Shown here piece after piece: positions 10,841-20,989 of a DNA stretch of 64,000 nt. The position numbers were made by a program, and so were the translations under genes. Origin of the DNA: Epithemia pelagica (lineage: Eukaryota > Bacillariophyta > Bacillariophyceae > Surirellales > Surirellaceae); assembly GCA_946965045.2 (NCBI GenBank), contig OX337232.1, positions 3,410,001 to 3,474,000 of the forward strand, given 5' to 3'. Below the pieces are notes generated by a model. The model was not told the DNA's origin and searched no databases. It saw nothing but the letters and a program-made list of their open reading frames with translations. Position 1 is the stretch's first letter, and every line of letters starts with the position of its first letter.

Positions 10841-10910
10841 GGTCGCGTTTTGATGACGTCATTTTCATCAAATTTTCGATCGAATTTTGGTCGCATTTTG
10901 ATGACGTCAT
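10841..10910. promoter_or_regulatory. Two CRE palindromes in a direct repeat
   Basis: The perfect 8-bp palindrome TGACGTCA occurs at 10854-10861 and 10902-10909. Each sits at the end of a repeated block GGTCGC(G/A)TTTTGATGACGTCAT spaced 48 bp. They lie 63-118 bp upstream of the NTPase ATG. CRE-like sites bound by bZIP factors are known in diatom promoters that respond to CO2 or cyclic AMP; function here is inferred from sequence and position only. Confidence 0.55.
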
Positions 10911-10996
10911 GGATATGGAAAATGGAAATGCGGTATCTTTTGTGTCTGATGTCTGATTGCAATTGGAAGCATGTGTCGGTTCGGTGATTCCTCCAT

Positions 10997-11053
10997 GTCG
11001 ATGGGGCAACAAGCAAGCAATGTCGTCGTGTCGATGGGGCAACAAGCAAGCAA
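10997..11053. repeat. Two 24-bp direct repeats
   Basis: GTCGATGGGGCAACAAGCAA plus four more bases occurs at 10997-11020 and again at 11030-11053 without change. It lies in the 637-bp gap between the NTPase start and the end of GC1. The rest of that gap (10911-11427) shows no gene. Confidence 0.8.
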
Positions 11054-11427
11054 GATGACCACTGACAAAAGAACCGCCACACGTTTGTGTGGGGACAGTC
11101 CTGTTGGAACGACTCGTAACTGTCACCAACTTGTTGTTGTTGCTGGTGATTTTTGGAGTATGTATTCTGTATCGATCGGTTCTGATATATTATTATGTTG
11201 AATTTTAGAATGGTATGTAAAATGTGTTTTAGTGTGTGTCCTAAAACTTGGTGTGTGTTTGCTTCGGCGTCACTCTCCTACAGCAAACGAATGCTTGTCT
11301 CCCCTGTCTTTTGTTTGTCGTGACGAAATCTCCCAGTGTCAGCTTCCCCCTTTTGTTGTTGTATCATGTGGTCCAATACGAATCGTATACTCCAGTGCTC
11401 CGAAAACGCGTAAAGAAATAGGAATGA

Positions 11428-14400
11428 TTAGCAGCTGCTGGTCATGGGTGCATCTTCATCCCAAAAATCTTCCGTTTCAGCCACGGTATCAATGGTGCGT
11501 GGCAATCCTCCCAGTGCCGAGCCTCGTGTGACAACCACGTCGCCCTGGTTTGCCGCAGCAGCATGATTGTTGCTGTTGTGGACCAGCATGGCCTGCATCA
11601 TTTCCTCCACGACTTCCTTGCCCCGATCTTGCCATTCTTGACGATTTTTCAAGGCATAATTCAAGCATTCGTCACTGGAAACGCCAAAGACACCACACTT
11701 TTTCAACTTTTTGGCCAAGGGAATAATGTAAAAGTCAAAAAAGCCAATTTCGCCTTGATACCAATTCAAGGATGGATCGGTCTCGGCTCGTCCTTCTTGA
11801 AAGGCACGGTAACATTCGTGAAAAAAGTTTTCATTCCACTTGCGATAAATATGCCTACGTAGTAGAACCAGAAAAAGAAGAAACCAAAAACAAAAGAGGG
11901 TACGTCAGTCTACAACATCCTCCTACCAACGACAACACTGGACGAAACAGCACCAACCAACACGTACCAATGCTGCATGGTATGGGCCACGTCCGAGGCC
12001 TGAATCAAGTGCTCAATGACAATGGTGGCCTTGCGATTGACGGTCGCCAAGGGATCTTCTTCGCGATATTGATCGGCAAAGGCACTGTCCCAACGAGCAT
12101 TGCGAAGCACCTTGAGCTCCTTATCGGCAATATCCGTAGCCAAAACAGCCTGTGATGCAACAATAAAAGAGAGGAAAGAGAATGAAAACTTGTGTGTGAG
12201 AAAACCGATGGAACAAAAGAAAAAATCCACACACCAAGTTTGTTGGTCTTCGTACCTGGACCACGAGTTGACGGAACCGAGCAAACTCGTCTTTGGTCGA
12301 ATAGATGCAGGCCCGCAAGTCCTTATATTGATCGCTTTGCAACAATTTCCAAGAGAGATCAATCGAGTTTTGTTCGGCCACACTCTTTCCGCGATAGGCC
12401 GACGCTAAATTGGTATTTTCTTCAATCAAGACCGTGTTGGGAACTCCGGTATGGTCCACGTCATGAATCAAGGCTGCAAAGACCAAGGAGAACTGGGTCA
12501 AGGGATCGGATGTGATACCATAGGTATGATCATGAAGCGTCGATTCAATGGTGGTATTATGCTCGTCAGGTTGCTCATCGTGTGGAGTTCCCTGTTGCTC
12601 TGCCTTCTTGTTGTTTTGAACATACTCCAGGTCCGATGGCATGACGATTCGGGATAAAAGCTTGGTGACCGACATGGTGACATGACAGGCATGCTCGAAA
12701 CTGTGAAAACTGTTGTTCCGATATAGGTTGGCAATGGCCGAAATAAAGGCACGAAGCTGGAGGATGACGGCGTCGTCCAGTTCAATCATGAGGGGATCGT
12801 CTTGGTTTCGTGCCGCATCGGCATCAAACTCGGGCAACCAAATGATTTCTTGTACCTCGTCCAAACAAATCTTGCCCGGTTGAGGGTTCCATTCCAGATT
12901 GTTGTTGTTGTCGGGTTTGAGATCCATGGACAAAGTCGAGCGAGATTGTTTTCCTACGTTGCGCCGTGCCACAATTTGCTTCAAGAAACGAGACAAGACG
13001 TCGACCTGCCAATCAATCAAACGCGTCGTCTTGCTATCGGTGGTATTCACGGCTGGAACGGTATCCGATCCCGAGTTGTCCGCAGTGGATACCGGTACGG
13101 ATCCATCATCCTTAATGTCGAGCCAATACGTTTTCAGTTCGCCCTTGCCCTTGGCGGTAATGACATCCTCGCGTGGCTTGGCCCAGTGTCCTTTGCCGGC
13201 CGCCATTAACAAGTCTGCCGTCTCCTTGGACATGTGAATTCGGTTGCGCCGTCCGGTACTTTCAATACGAGCCTGACAGTCATGTATAGAGAGAGAATTG
13301 GTGAGCATCATACACTGTCTCTGTCTGGAAAGGGTAATTTCTTACATGAGATCGTACTTACGGTTGTGTTGATGGTGTCTCCAAAGAGTTGGAAGCGGGC
13401 GCGTTCTCCCCGGAGCACTCCTGCCGTAACTGTATGAAATCGACAACAACAGAACACAAAGCGAGGTTCAGACATACGTGACGATCAAACACTGTCAATG
13501 GGGAGTGGCAAAATGCTATACATACCGCTACCACTGTGAAGTCCAATTCGCACACCCAAGTCACCCGTGTCGGGACCCAGAGTCATTTCCAAACGCTTGA
13601 CCACCTCTTGAGTCGTCAACAAGGCGTCCATGGCAAAACGAGCCATGACAACCGCATGGTCTTTGCGCTTCTCGGGAAGCCCAGCAACAGCCACATAGCA
13701 ATCGCCAACCGTCTCGACCTTGAAAATGCGCCGCTTTTGTGCGAGACGGTCCAGAGCGGAAAAGACATTTTCCAACAAGGTAAAGACTTGAGTGGGCTCG
13801 CGCATAGAAGACCAAGCAGTAAAGTCGGTAATGTCGGCAAACATGATGGTGGTTTCCAAAAACAAATCGGCAATCGGTGTATGAGATCCTCCTTCGTCGT
13901 CCATATTGCCACCGTCCAAAAAGTTTTGGAGTTTGCCCATGTGCGACGTCATCTGTTGCTTCTTTTTGTTGTTGGCTGGCTGATCCAAGAGACGGTCTCG
14001 AATATTGCTAGGAAAAAGCGAAGACACCAGGGCGTTTGATTTCGCAGCATTGGCGACCACCTTTGTATTTCGCTTCCGTTGAAACATATCGTAAGCCAGA
14101 AAGGCGGCAACCATGGAAAGAAAGACTGCTCCGACAACCACCGTCAAATAGATGGGACTTGACGTGTGGTAGTCATCTTCAAAGACAGAGGAGGGGTAAA
14201 TGTTGATCGTATAGATGCATGCCCCCTCGGCCCTGGCCGCATCCACGTTGGTATAAGTGTTGAAGAAGCCCGACAGCTTGTACGAGTCGTACGAGTCATC
14301 ATGAAGATCGCCAAGGCCTACGAATCGAGCAGTTTTCCCTTCAATCTCCCATGTAGCAGTGTCGTTACACGTGTTCTCCAGAACGAGAGAAATTCCACGG

Positions 14401-15446
14401 ACTCCGTCGGGAAGAATATCGGAGAAGTAAACGTTCCAGCGTAAAAGAATGAGGAGTTGTCCCACAAACTTCCTTGACTCTTTATCAAAAGAATCGTACA
14501 AAGGCTGGTAGTAAAATGCTTGTGGTTCGTCGCTTCCAGAAGGGAAAATCCCGTCCACAAAAGATCCGGTCAACACGTCTCCGACAACTCCCTCCTCTAG
14601 CAACAACGTGAGGTCGTACCCAGATGTCATAATGTCGAACGGAAAGGCATCAAGGTTCAAAAGAGGTGTGACAGGCAGAGGGTCGGTGAGCCAGACGGGA
14701 AGAAACGGACCAGGTGTTTCTTGATCGTAAACTTGGGGCCGACTATTATTGAAATACCAAATATCGGGAACGAACTGTGGTCCAGTGTACCAGTCCGAAT
14801 TCGTAAGGACGTGTTTCGTCCAGTTGCTTCGTTCCTGTTGCTGAATCAAAGGAAACAAGAGAAATCCAATCGAACTAGTCTGGCGACGAAGGTTCTGAGC
14901 GTGAACTTGAAAATCAGGGATGACCACATAAGGCCATTGATTTCCTCCGTGCCTCATGGTTGTCGTCACCTGATCCGCAAAGTCTTGGCAACTGCTGCGA
15001 ATAGTTGAGGCACTGAATGTTGATGATTCCAACAGTGTCGTGGCGAATTGCTTGAACTGTGAAATGGTCAAAGTTTCGAGGTTCGCAAGATGTCAGATGG
15101 ATCTATACAGAATGTTTAAAGGAAGCAAGGGAGTCAACCAACGTACCGCATTCTCGAAATCATCATCTTCTTCATTGGAAAGGAAGATGTAGGTTGCCGT
15201 TGTCACGGCTCCTCCAACAATCAACATGGCAATAATGACCACCCACCGCCAATTGCGAACCACTTTGGTCTCCTCGCGGATAATCTTTTTAATTTCCTCA
15301 ATCTCATCCCGCGAATCATCCGATTGACTTTGTCGATTCGTGTCGTCGTCATTGCCGTCCTCAAAGTCATCATCCTTGGTATCCTGATGCTCCTCGAGAG
15401 GAGCTTCTTGGCTCTCTACGAGTAGAGCTCTCTTCGATGACACCAT
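11428..15446 (-). CDS. Transmembrane nucleotide cyclase-PDE fusion, GC1
   Basis: Exons (minus strand): 15446-15147, 15056-13526, 13429-13362, 13272-12256, 12149-11968, 11854-11428. Introns have GT-AG ends and the sum is 3525 nt, giving 1174 aa. Residues ~1-66 are acidic and cytosolic; TM1 ~68-89; an ectodomain of ~310 residues; TM2 ~400-423. The class III cyclase domain (~500-650) has metal Asp in MFADITDF and VGDCY, and Glu in VETVGD where adenylyl cyclases have Lys, which favours GTP. The usual guanylyl-cyclase Cys is Gln (FQLFGDTIN), so substrate is not certain. The PDE domain (~770-1100) has FHSFEHACHV, IHDVDHTGVPN and LIQASDVAHT metal ligands. It lacks a kinase-homology domain. It is the only copy left of the transposon nest and the most diverged in the C-terminal tail. 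It probably signals at a membrane. Confidence 0.88.
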
Positions 15447-16161
15447 TGCCTCGTTCTTCAGTTGGGGTATTATGTGTCTCGGTTGATGGGGAGAAGAGCT
15501 TTTGCTGTCTGGAAGAAAGTGAGAGGACAGAGAATTACGATTCTATGCAAAAGCGAGGAATTCTAAATAGTGTATATTGTCTGTACAATAGTGTATCTGA
15601 TTTCTGGGTGGGTGCGTTCATTGCTATGCGCAACCACCAAGCAGCAATTCGCGACCAGCGAAGTTCGAACGAAGGTTCCCCCGCAGATATTTATTGGGTA
15701 TGTCTCTGAATGCCACTGCCTACTGAATCCTGACTACTGACTACGAATACGAAGACTCGTATTCCACCCAGATGGTTTTCTGTAAATCATGACCGGAGAG
15801 GAAGTACGAATACGCGTGGCGCTCACCAACAAGTGTCTTTGACGGAGTTATTTCTGTGGTTTCTGGTTTCATTCTCTACTCGTAGAGACTACGAGTATTC
15901 GTAGTACTCTTAGAATCTTAGAAGTTTGTATCTAGTAGGGGATCTCTGATCTCCTATCGACCTGAAAGCTGAAAGTCACGAGCTATAAGAGTCGGTGTAA
16001 TAGAAAGTAGATCTTAGTGTTGTAATAGTCGTGAAGCTTTGTTCTTTGTTGGGTGTTCTCGATGCCTGATAACTCATTAGGCGTTGTGCCATGAGGCAAT
16101 AATCAGTTTTGTTGGTGATAGCTCTTGGGCCTTCGGACGAGGTGCAAAATGCCCGTCGTCA
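15447..16161. other. Upstream region of GC1
   Basis: Presumed promoter and 5' leader of GC1, followed by the left flank of retroelement 2. It contains several short TACGAGTA/ACTCGTA-type inverted runs (15740-15910), common filler in this window. No gene is supported. Confidence 0.5.
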
Positions 16162-16268
16162 CAAGAAGCGCGACCGATATTGAGCAAAGCGAGTAGCTAA
16201 CCCCATGAGGGGCAAACGGTCTAGGTCTCACTTGTAGAATTTTCCTCTTTGAACGATGGCGTAATTTG
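16162..16268 (+). repeat. 5' LTR of element 2
   Basis: 107 bp, matches 20263-20375. Start was set by aligning with the right copy and by the GTCA flanking duplication. The ends (CAAG...TTTG) are not the usual TG...CA. Confidence 0.8.
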
Positions 16269-16282
16269 GTTTATCAGACCCA
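16269..16282 (+). other. Primer binding site of element 2, anticodon-arm type
   Basis: GTTTATCAGACCCA directly abuts the LTR. Its complement, TGGGTCTGATAAAC, has the form of an anticodon arm: five stem bases, a seven-base loop CTGATAA, then two bases that pair back into the stem. The same 14 bases follow the left LTR of element 4 at 20976. Confidence 0.6.
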
Positions 16283-16687
16283 TCACGACTCTTTTATGAG
16301 CTTTACCTCAACCATGGCCTGGGAAGGTCGCGAAATATCTGGATCATTCGCTCCGAGAATGACCGCCCAAGGTTGGATACCTGTTCTCCCTTCCTCTACT
16401 ACATATCTCACCTGCAACGGGGTTAGAGATAGAGGATGTGATATGCGGTCAGCTTTTGCGCGCATATCGGGCAATGACGGACGCGTCACACATCTTGCCG
16501 TTGAAAGATGACAGCCATACGGACACTTTCGTTGCTCAAATGCTTAATGAAGTGCGCCGTCCTGGCACCATGCGAGCTCTCGACTCCAATTCTACTTTTC
16601 CTCGCTCGCAAATGAAAGCGAGATTATCAGGTGAAGTATCTGCACACTTTCACCGGAAAGCCCAACTTCACCCGAATAAGAACTACC

Positions 16688-18133
16688 ATGGCAGCGATTC
16701 CTCCAGCAAGCCCTCTGGACATCTTGAATGCCTACATGCATGTAGTGCTCCAAATCACCGATCAGGCAGCTCGTGATGCCTTGAATGCTCAGGGACTACG
16801 AGCAATTGGTGACTTCGAAGCTCTGAGCGAAGATGATATCGCTGAAATTTGCTCAAATGCCAGGAAACCTGGTGGTATGATTCCCAATCCTAATCCTCTT
16901 GGACCACCGTTGATTGCTAATCCTGGTATCATGATTGGCCATCTGGCTGAGAAACGCCTCAAGATGTTTCGCTACTTTGTTATCCATTTGAACAAGGTGA
17001 ATCGGACCTTTGTCGGTACTGTTCCCAACTTGGCCGATCTACAAACACTCTATCAATTCAAAGAGAGTGAGACGGAACATGACAACGAAGTTCCCATGCC
17101 GGAGAAACTCACATCGATTGAGAATATCCGTGTTGTTTTGGAGGACCTTGATCATTATCTTGAGTCCAAGCGAGGTGTCACTGGCATTCCTTTGGCTGCG
17201 TACACTCGTATCGATCCCAACGTTGCACCTGAAAATGAAGATCCGAATTTCGGTGCTCCAACTATCCTGGCAGAGATGATCAGGCGGGCACCACATACAG
17301 GCCCTACCTATGCTGCCGACAATCTTGCCGTGTGGGATGTTGTCAGACACATCACACATGATGGACCAGGATGGGGCTGGGTGCAACCATTTGCACGCGC
17401 ACGCAATGGACGTGCTGCCTATCAAGCCCTGCGTACCCATTATCTTGGAGACGCTTTCCAATCTCGTCTCCGTGCCAAAGCAGAGCAAACACTCGAAAGT
17501 GTGTATTACGACGGAGCAAAGCGCAATTTTACCTATGAACGATTCATAGAATCTCTGCAACGGGCATTTACTGACCTTGCGTCAACAGGCAAAACTGTGA
17601 GTGAAGAGAGAAAAGTGCGCATTCTCCTCACAGGCATTGCAGATGCACGACTCGAGAGCGCAAAGAATCAAATTCTTGCAACCCCTACTCTCAAGGCAAC
17701 ATTGGAAACCGCATCGAACTTCCTTGCAGAAGTGTTAGACAGCAAGGTCTCCTATAGCGCCTCCAATAGGAAGCAAGCCAGAATCTCCTCGATCCAATCC
17801 CAAAACAAAGGAAAGGGAAGGAACAATAATGGCCGTAACAATAAGAAGAATGAAGATAAGGAAAAGGAGGAATTAACGGACCGCTACTATACTCCAAAGG
17901 AATGGTCAAAGTTGAGTGGGCCAGAACGCCAACGCGTTCGTGATGTGCGTGAAGAACGCGATAAAAGGAGAGGAGTGGCATCCGTCACGAGTCAATCCCG
18001 AAAGAAGGCAAAGAAGGATGCACAGAATAATGACACTCCCGATGTCTCCGAAGAGTCCTCTGACGAATCTAGCAGAGGCATTGGCGCAATCATGAGCCAG
18101 CGCAAGAAGAAACGAAACTCTGAAAATTTGTGA
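16688..18133 (+). CDS. Copia Gag-like protein (element 2)
   Basis: 481 residues from ATG 16688 (context CTACCATGG). The frame is open upstream only from non-ATG codons. It has the same layout as Gag of element 1: a helical N-terminal two-thirds and a Lys/Arg/Asn-rich tail (NNGRNNKKNEDKEKEE). The two proteins are recognisable relatives in blocks such as YxxKExxxLSxxERxxxRxxRExR near the end. It ends in TGA (18131-18133) followed by CTA, with the same frame continuing into protease. The TGA-CTA context is a known leaky stop context in other eukaryotes. This Gag is intact and could act in trans. Confidence 0.75.
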   Translation: MAAIPPASPLDILNAYMHVVLQITDQAARDALNAQGLRAIGDFEALSEDDIAEICSNARKPGGMIPNPNPLGPPLIANPGIMIGHLAEKRLKMFRYFVIHLNKVNRTFVGTVPNLADLQTLYQFKESETEHDNEVPMPEKLTSIENIRVVLEDLDHYLESKRGVTGIPLAAYTRIDPNVAPENEDPNFGAPTILAEMIRRAPHTGPTYAADNLAVWDVVRHITHDGPGWGWVQPFARARNGRAAYQALRTHYLGDAFQSRLRAKAEQTLESVYYDGAKRNFTYERFIESLQRAFTDLASTGKTVSEERKVRILLTGIADARLESAKNQILATPTLKATLETASNFLAEVLDSKVSYSASNRKQARISSIQSQNKGKGRNNNGRNNKKNEDKEKEELTDRYYTPKEWSKLSGPERQRVRDVREERDKRRGVASVTSQSRKKAKKDAQNNDTPDVSEESSDESSRGIGAIMSQRKKKRNSENL

Positions 18134-19345
18134 CTATCGCTCCAGTCGATGTCAATGACCAAGCCCAACGAAATTACAGTACCAACCTTCATGTGCGAGT
18201 TAGACTCGCATGCCGACACATGCTGTCTTGGCCGAGGCTGTCACGTTCTGTATCAGACTGACACTGCCGATGTCAGTGGTTTCACGGAAACACTGGGAAA
18301 ATTGAATGAGACCCCTGTCATCACGGGTGTCCTTGCCTATGATGACCCTGAGAGCGGAGCAACCTTCTTGCTCTACTTCCACCAAGCGCTGTACCTCCCT
18401 CAAATGGATCGTTGTCTTTTAAATCCCAATCAGATGAGAGAGGCCGGTGTTCTGGTTAATGACGTCCCTTTGAAGTTTCTACCATCGACAGAACAAAATG
18501 AGAGGGCTCATGCGATCGTAGCTAAAGACTCTGAGGAAAAGGAACTTGTTATCCCAATGGACTTGCGTGGGATCATCAGTCAGTTCAAAGTAAGAAAGCC
18601 GACCGCACACGAGATCGAGAATATGGACTCGTGCTATCGGATCGATATGACCAACGCAACACCCGAATGGCGACCGAATGACTCAGCAGCAGAATATGAT
18701 GCTGATGAAAGAAAGCTTCGGGATGCGATTGTTCACGACACTATTGTAAAGAAACCTTCAAGGGATCTGCAAGTTGACTCTCTTTATTCTGTGAGAAGAA
18801 TCAATGGACGCACCATCACCGTTGCCAAGACCACGCATACTCGAAAGGGGACAGTGCAGCCACAAGATTTAGCCACACGATGGAATATTGGACTCAAGAC
18901 AGCGGAGCGCACCTTTGAAGAAACAACGCAGCTTGGAGTGCGTGACTTCAATGAGCATGGTGGCTCTAAGCGTCTGGGACACACTGCCTACCAACTTCGG
19001 CACCGCCGTTTGCAGGCGGACGTATATACTGATACCTTATTTGCCGAAACAAAATCATTGGACCAACATACATGCGGTCAAATCTTTGCTACTGACTTTG
19101 GATGGGTGCATTTCGTCCCAATGCGCAAGCGAAGTGAAGCACCATCCACTCTGCCTCCTCTCTTTGACGAATATGGCATATTTAACCATATTGTCCCCGA
19201 CAACGCCCCAGAGCTCACCTCTTTGGAGTTCAAGCGCGTTGCATCGAAGTATGGGTGTCGTCTCAAGCCAGTGGAAGCTTGGACCCCCAATCAAAACCTC
19301 GCCGAGGCTAATATACGCAGAAATGGACGTGAGTCCGTATTGTGA
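18134..19345 (+). pseudogene. Copia Pol N-terminal remnant (protease-integrase), element 2
   Basis: Open in the gag frame from the codon after TGA; the first ATG is 18149. The protease active-site block DSHADTC comes only ~23 codons after the stop. The integrase part shows DQHTCGQIFATDFG, VPDNAPE (second Asp) and NLAEANIR (catalytic Glu region). The frame then ends at 19345 after a deletion junction near 19310-19335. Pol is interrupted, so this is a remnant. Confidence 0.8.
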
Positions 19346-20114
19346 CGACAAACTCCTGTCCTTTTATCAACAACAACTTGGAGTCCTTCGCTGGTTGGTT
19401 GAATTGGGACGCATCGACATCACAACAGAAGTTTCGATGCTTGCTGCCTTTCTAGCAGGACCAAGAGAAGGACACGTGGAGGCCATGCTGCACCTCTTCG
19501 CGTACCTAAAATTTCACGATCGTTCTCGATTGGTATTGGACCCGTCGTACATTGAGCACGGGGACGAACCCATGGGGGATTGGACAGCATTCTACCCCAA
19601 TGCGAAGGAAGAAGTTCCGTTAGACGCACCAGAACCATTGGGTAACCCCCTACAAATGACTTGCTTCGTTGACTCCGACCACGCCGGCGACTTGTTAACA
19701 CGGCGATCCAGAACTGGAGTTCTCATCTACTTAAATCGGTCACCCATATTGTGGTACAGCAAGAAGCAGACCAGTGTGGAGACTTCTACTTTTGGTTCTG
19801 AGTTCATGGCCCTCAAAGTGGGCATCGAAATGTTACGAGGTCTACGTTATAAACTACGAATGATGGGAATACCACTCGATGGACACGCGCATGTCCGATG
19901 TGATAACATGTCAGTGGTTTCCAATAGCTCGAAGCCAGAATCAACATTGAAGAAGAGGTCGAATGCCGTTGCATACCATTACGTTTGAGAAAATGTGGCA
20001 AATGGAGTGTGTCGTATTGCCTATGAGCCATCCACAACTAATTTGGCTGATCTCTTGACGAAGGTCCAAACAGGACCGGAACGAACAAGACTTGCTGGAA
20101 TGATCTTGTTTTGA
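19310..20114 (+). pseudogene. Copia RNase H remnant (element 2)
   Basis: Read in the third frame, the sequence resumes with LGVLRWLVELGRIDI and runs through RNase H: CFVDSDHAGD (catalytic Asp), WYSKKQTSVETSTFGSEFMAL (catalytic Glu) and VRCDNMSVV (Asp). A TGA at 19986-19988 replaces an expected Arg (CGA to TGA fits) after AYHYV, and the same frame continues with family sequence (ADLLTK) to a stop at 20112-20114. Reverse transcriptase itself is missing. Confidence 0.8.
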
Positions 20115-20252
20115 GTACGTTTCCCGCCGCCTGGAAAGGGTCAGGGTACGTCCTGCACTCATATGAGTCTCTAAAAGCAGGTTTATGTTGCACGAAGAAA
20201 TGAATGATTGAGGATGCACAATTCACTCGAAGACAATAGCGAACGAGAAATT

Positions 20253-20262
20253 GTGAGGGGAC
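20253..20262 (+). other. Polypurine tract of element 2
   Basis: GTGAGGGGAC directly before the right LTR. The matching GCGAGGGGAC precedes the right LTR of element 4 at 31006-31015, which supports both element boundaries. Confidence 0.65.
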
Positions 20263-20375
20263 CAAGAAGCGCGACCGATATTGAGCGAATTTTAAGCGAG
20301 TAGCTAACCCCATGAGGGGCAAACGGTCTAGGTCTCACTTGTAGAATTTTCCTCTTTGAACGATGGCGTAATTTG
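20263..20375 (+). repeat. 3' LTR of element 2
   Basis: 113 bp; carries a few extra bases (GAATTTTA region) compared with the 5' LTR. Followed by GTCA (20376-20379), which copies the four bases before the 5' LTR. Confidence 0.8.
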
Positions 20376-20509
20376 GTCATTTAGCGTCAACGGCTACCAG
20401 TGAGCACTACCGGCTACCGGTACATTCTTTACTCGTACTGATTGCTCCCTTTCAAGTTCTAAATCGGAATTGGACGTGGATTGTGGATACTCGTAGAGGA
20501 TAGACGATA

Positions 20510-20543
20510 CAAGCTGAGTTCAGAGTTTACATCAACGACGTAG
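20510..20543 (+). repeat. Left TIR of element B
   Basis: Begins CAAGCTGAGTTCAGAG and ends CAACGACGTAG; preceded by TA. Inverted copy at 31332-31365. Confidence 0.8.
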
Positions 20544-20822
20544 GCCCCTGTAGAATTTGTACCAGAGGAGTAATCCTCGATAGCGTTTCGCGTTTCTAAT
20601 GTCCGACACGCGACGTCCTAGTGGTTGCAAGAAATATTTTATTACCTTTAGTGTTATGTGTGATTTCTTCCGAACGCTAGATTTTCATCAAAAATTACGA
20701 AAAAACAGTCGACTGTGTTGACCATGGTGGAGGGCCACCCCATCCGTTCGAGATGTTGCCGAGCTGCATCCAGGTGCCTTAGGGTGTTATTCGACCACCA
20801 CCAATGGGGCAACAGCTCAAAC

Positions 20823-20975
20823 CGAGAAATGGTCGCGGTAGTGGGCGGAATTTGGGCGATCTAGCTATCTGTCGGCGAGCCGTAGCCCCTAGCCAGTCGC
20901 TTCTGTTGTTGGTAGATAAAGTAGACACTTCTTTGTTTTGGACGATATTTCATCCAGCAACGAGGTCGTTTCTTG
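20823..20975 (+). repeat. 5' LTR of element 4
   Basis: 153 bp from CGAGAAATGG to TTCTTG; no difference from 31016-31168 was seen by eye. Confidence 0.85.
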
Positions 20976-20989
20976 GTTTATCAGACCCA
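20976..20989 (+). other. Primer binding site of element 4, anticodon-arm type
   Basis: GTTTATCAGACCCA, identical to the site of element 2. Pairs with a tRNA fragment ending two bases after the anticodon loop CUGAUAA. Confidence 0.6.

Larger units (their letters stand above)
16162..20375 (+). mobile_element. Short-LTR copia retrotransposon 2, internally deleted
   Basis: LTRs at 16162-16268 and 20263-20375 are 107 and 113 bp and start CAAGAAGCGCG and end TTTG. Flanks are a perfect 4-bp target duplication GTCA (16158-16161 and 20376-20379). A primer site follows the left LTR and a purine tract (GTGAGGGGAC) precedes the right one. The LTRs differ mainly by a 6-bp length difference near the middle. 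The inside has gag, an in-frame TGA, protease and most of the integrase core, then a deletion that removes the rest of integrase and nearly all reverse transcriptase, then RNase H in another frame. The element cannot move by itself. Confidence 0.85.
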
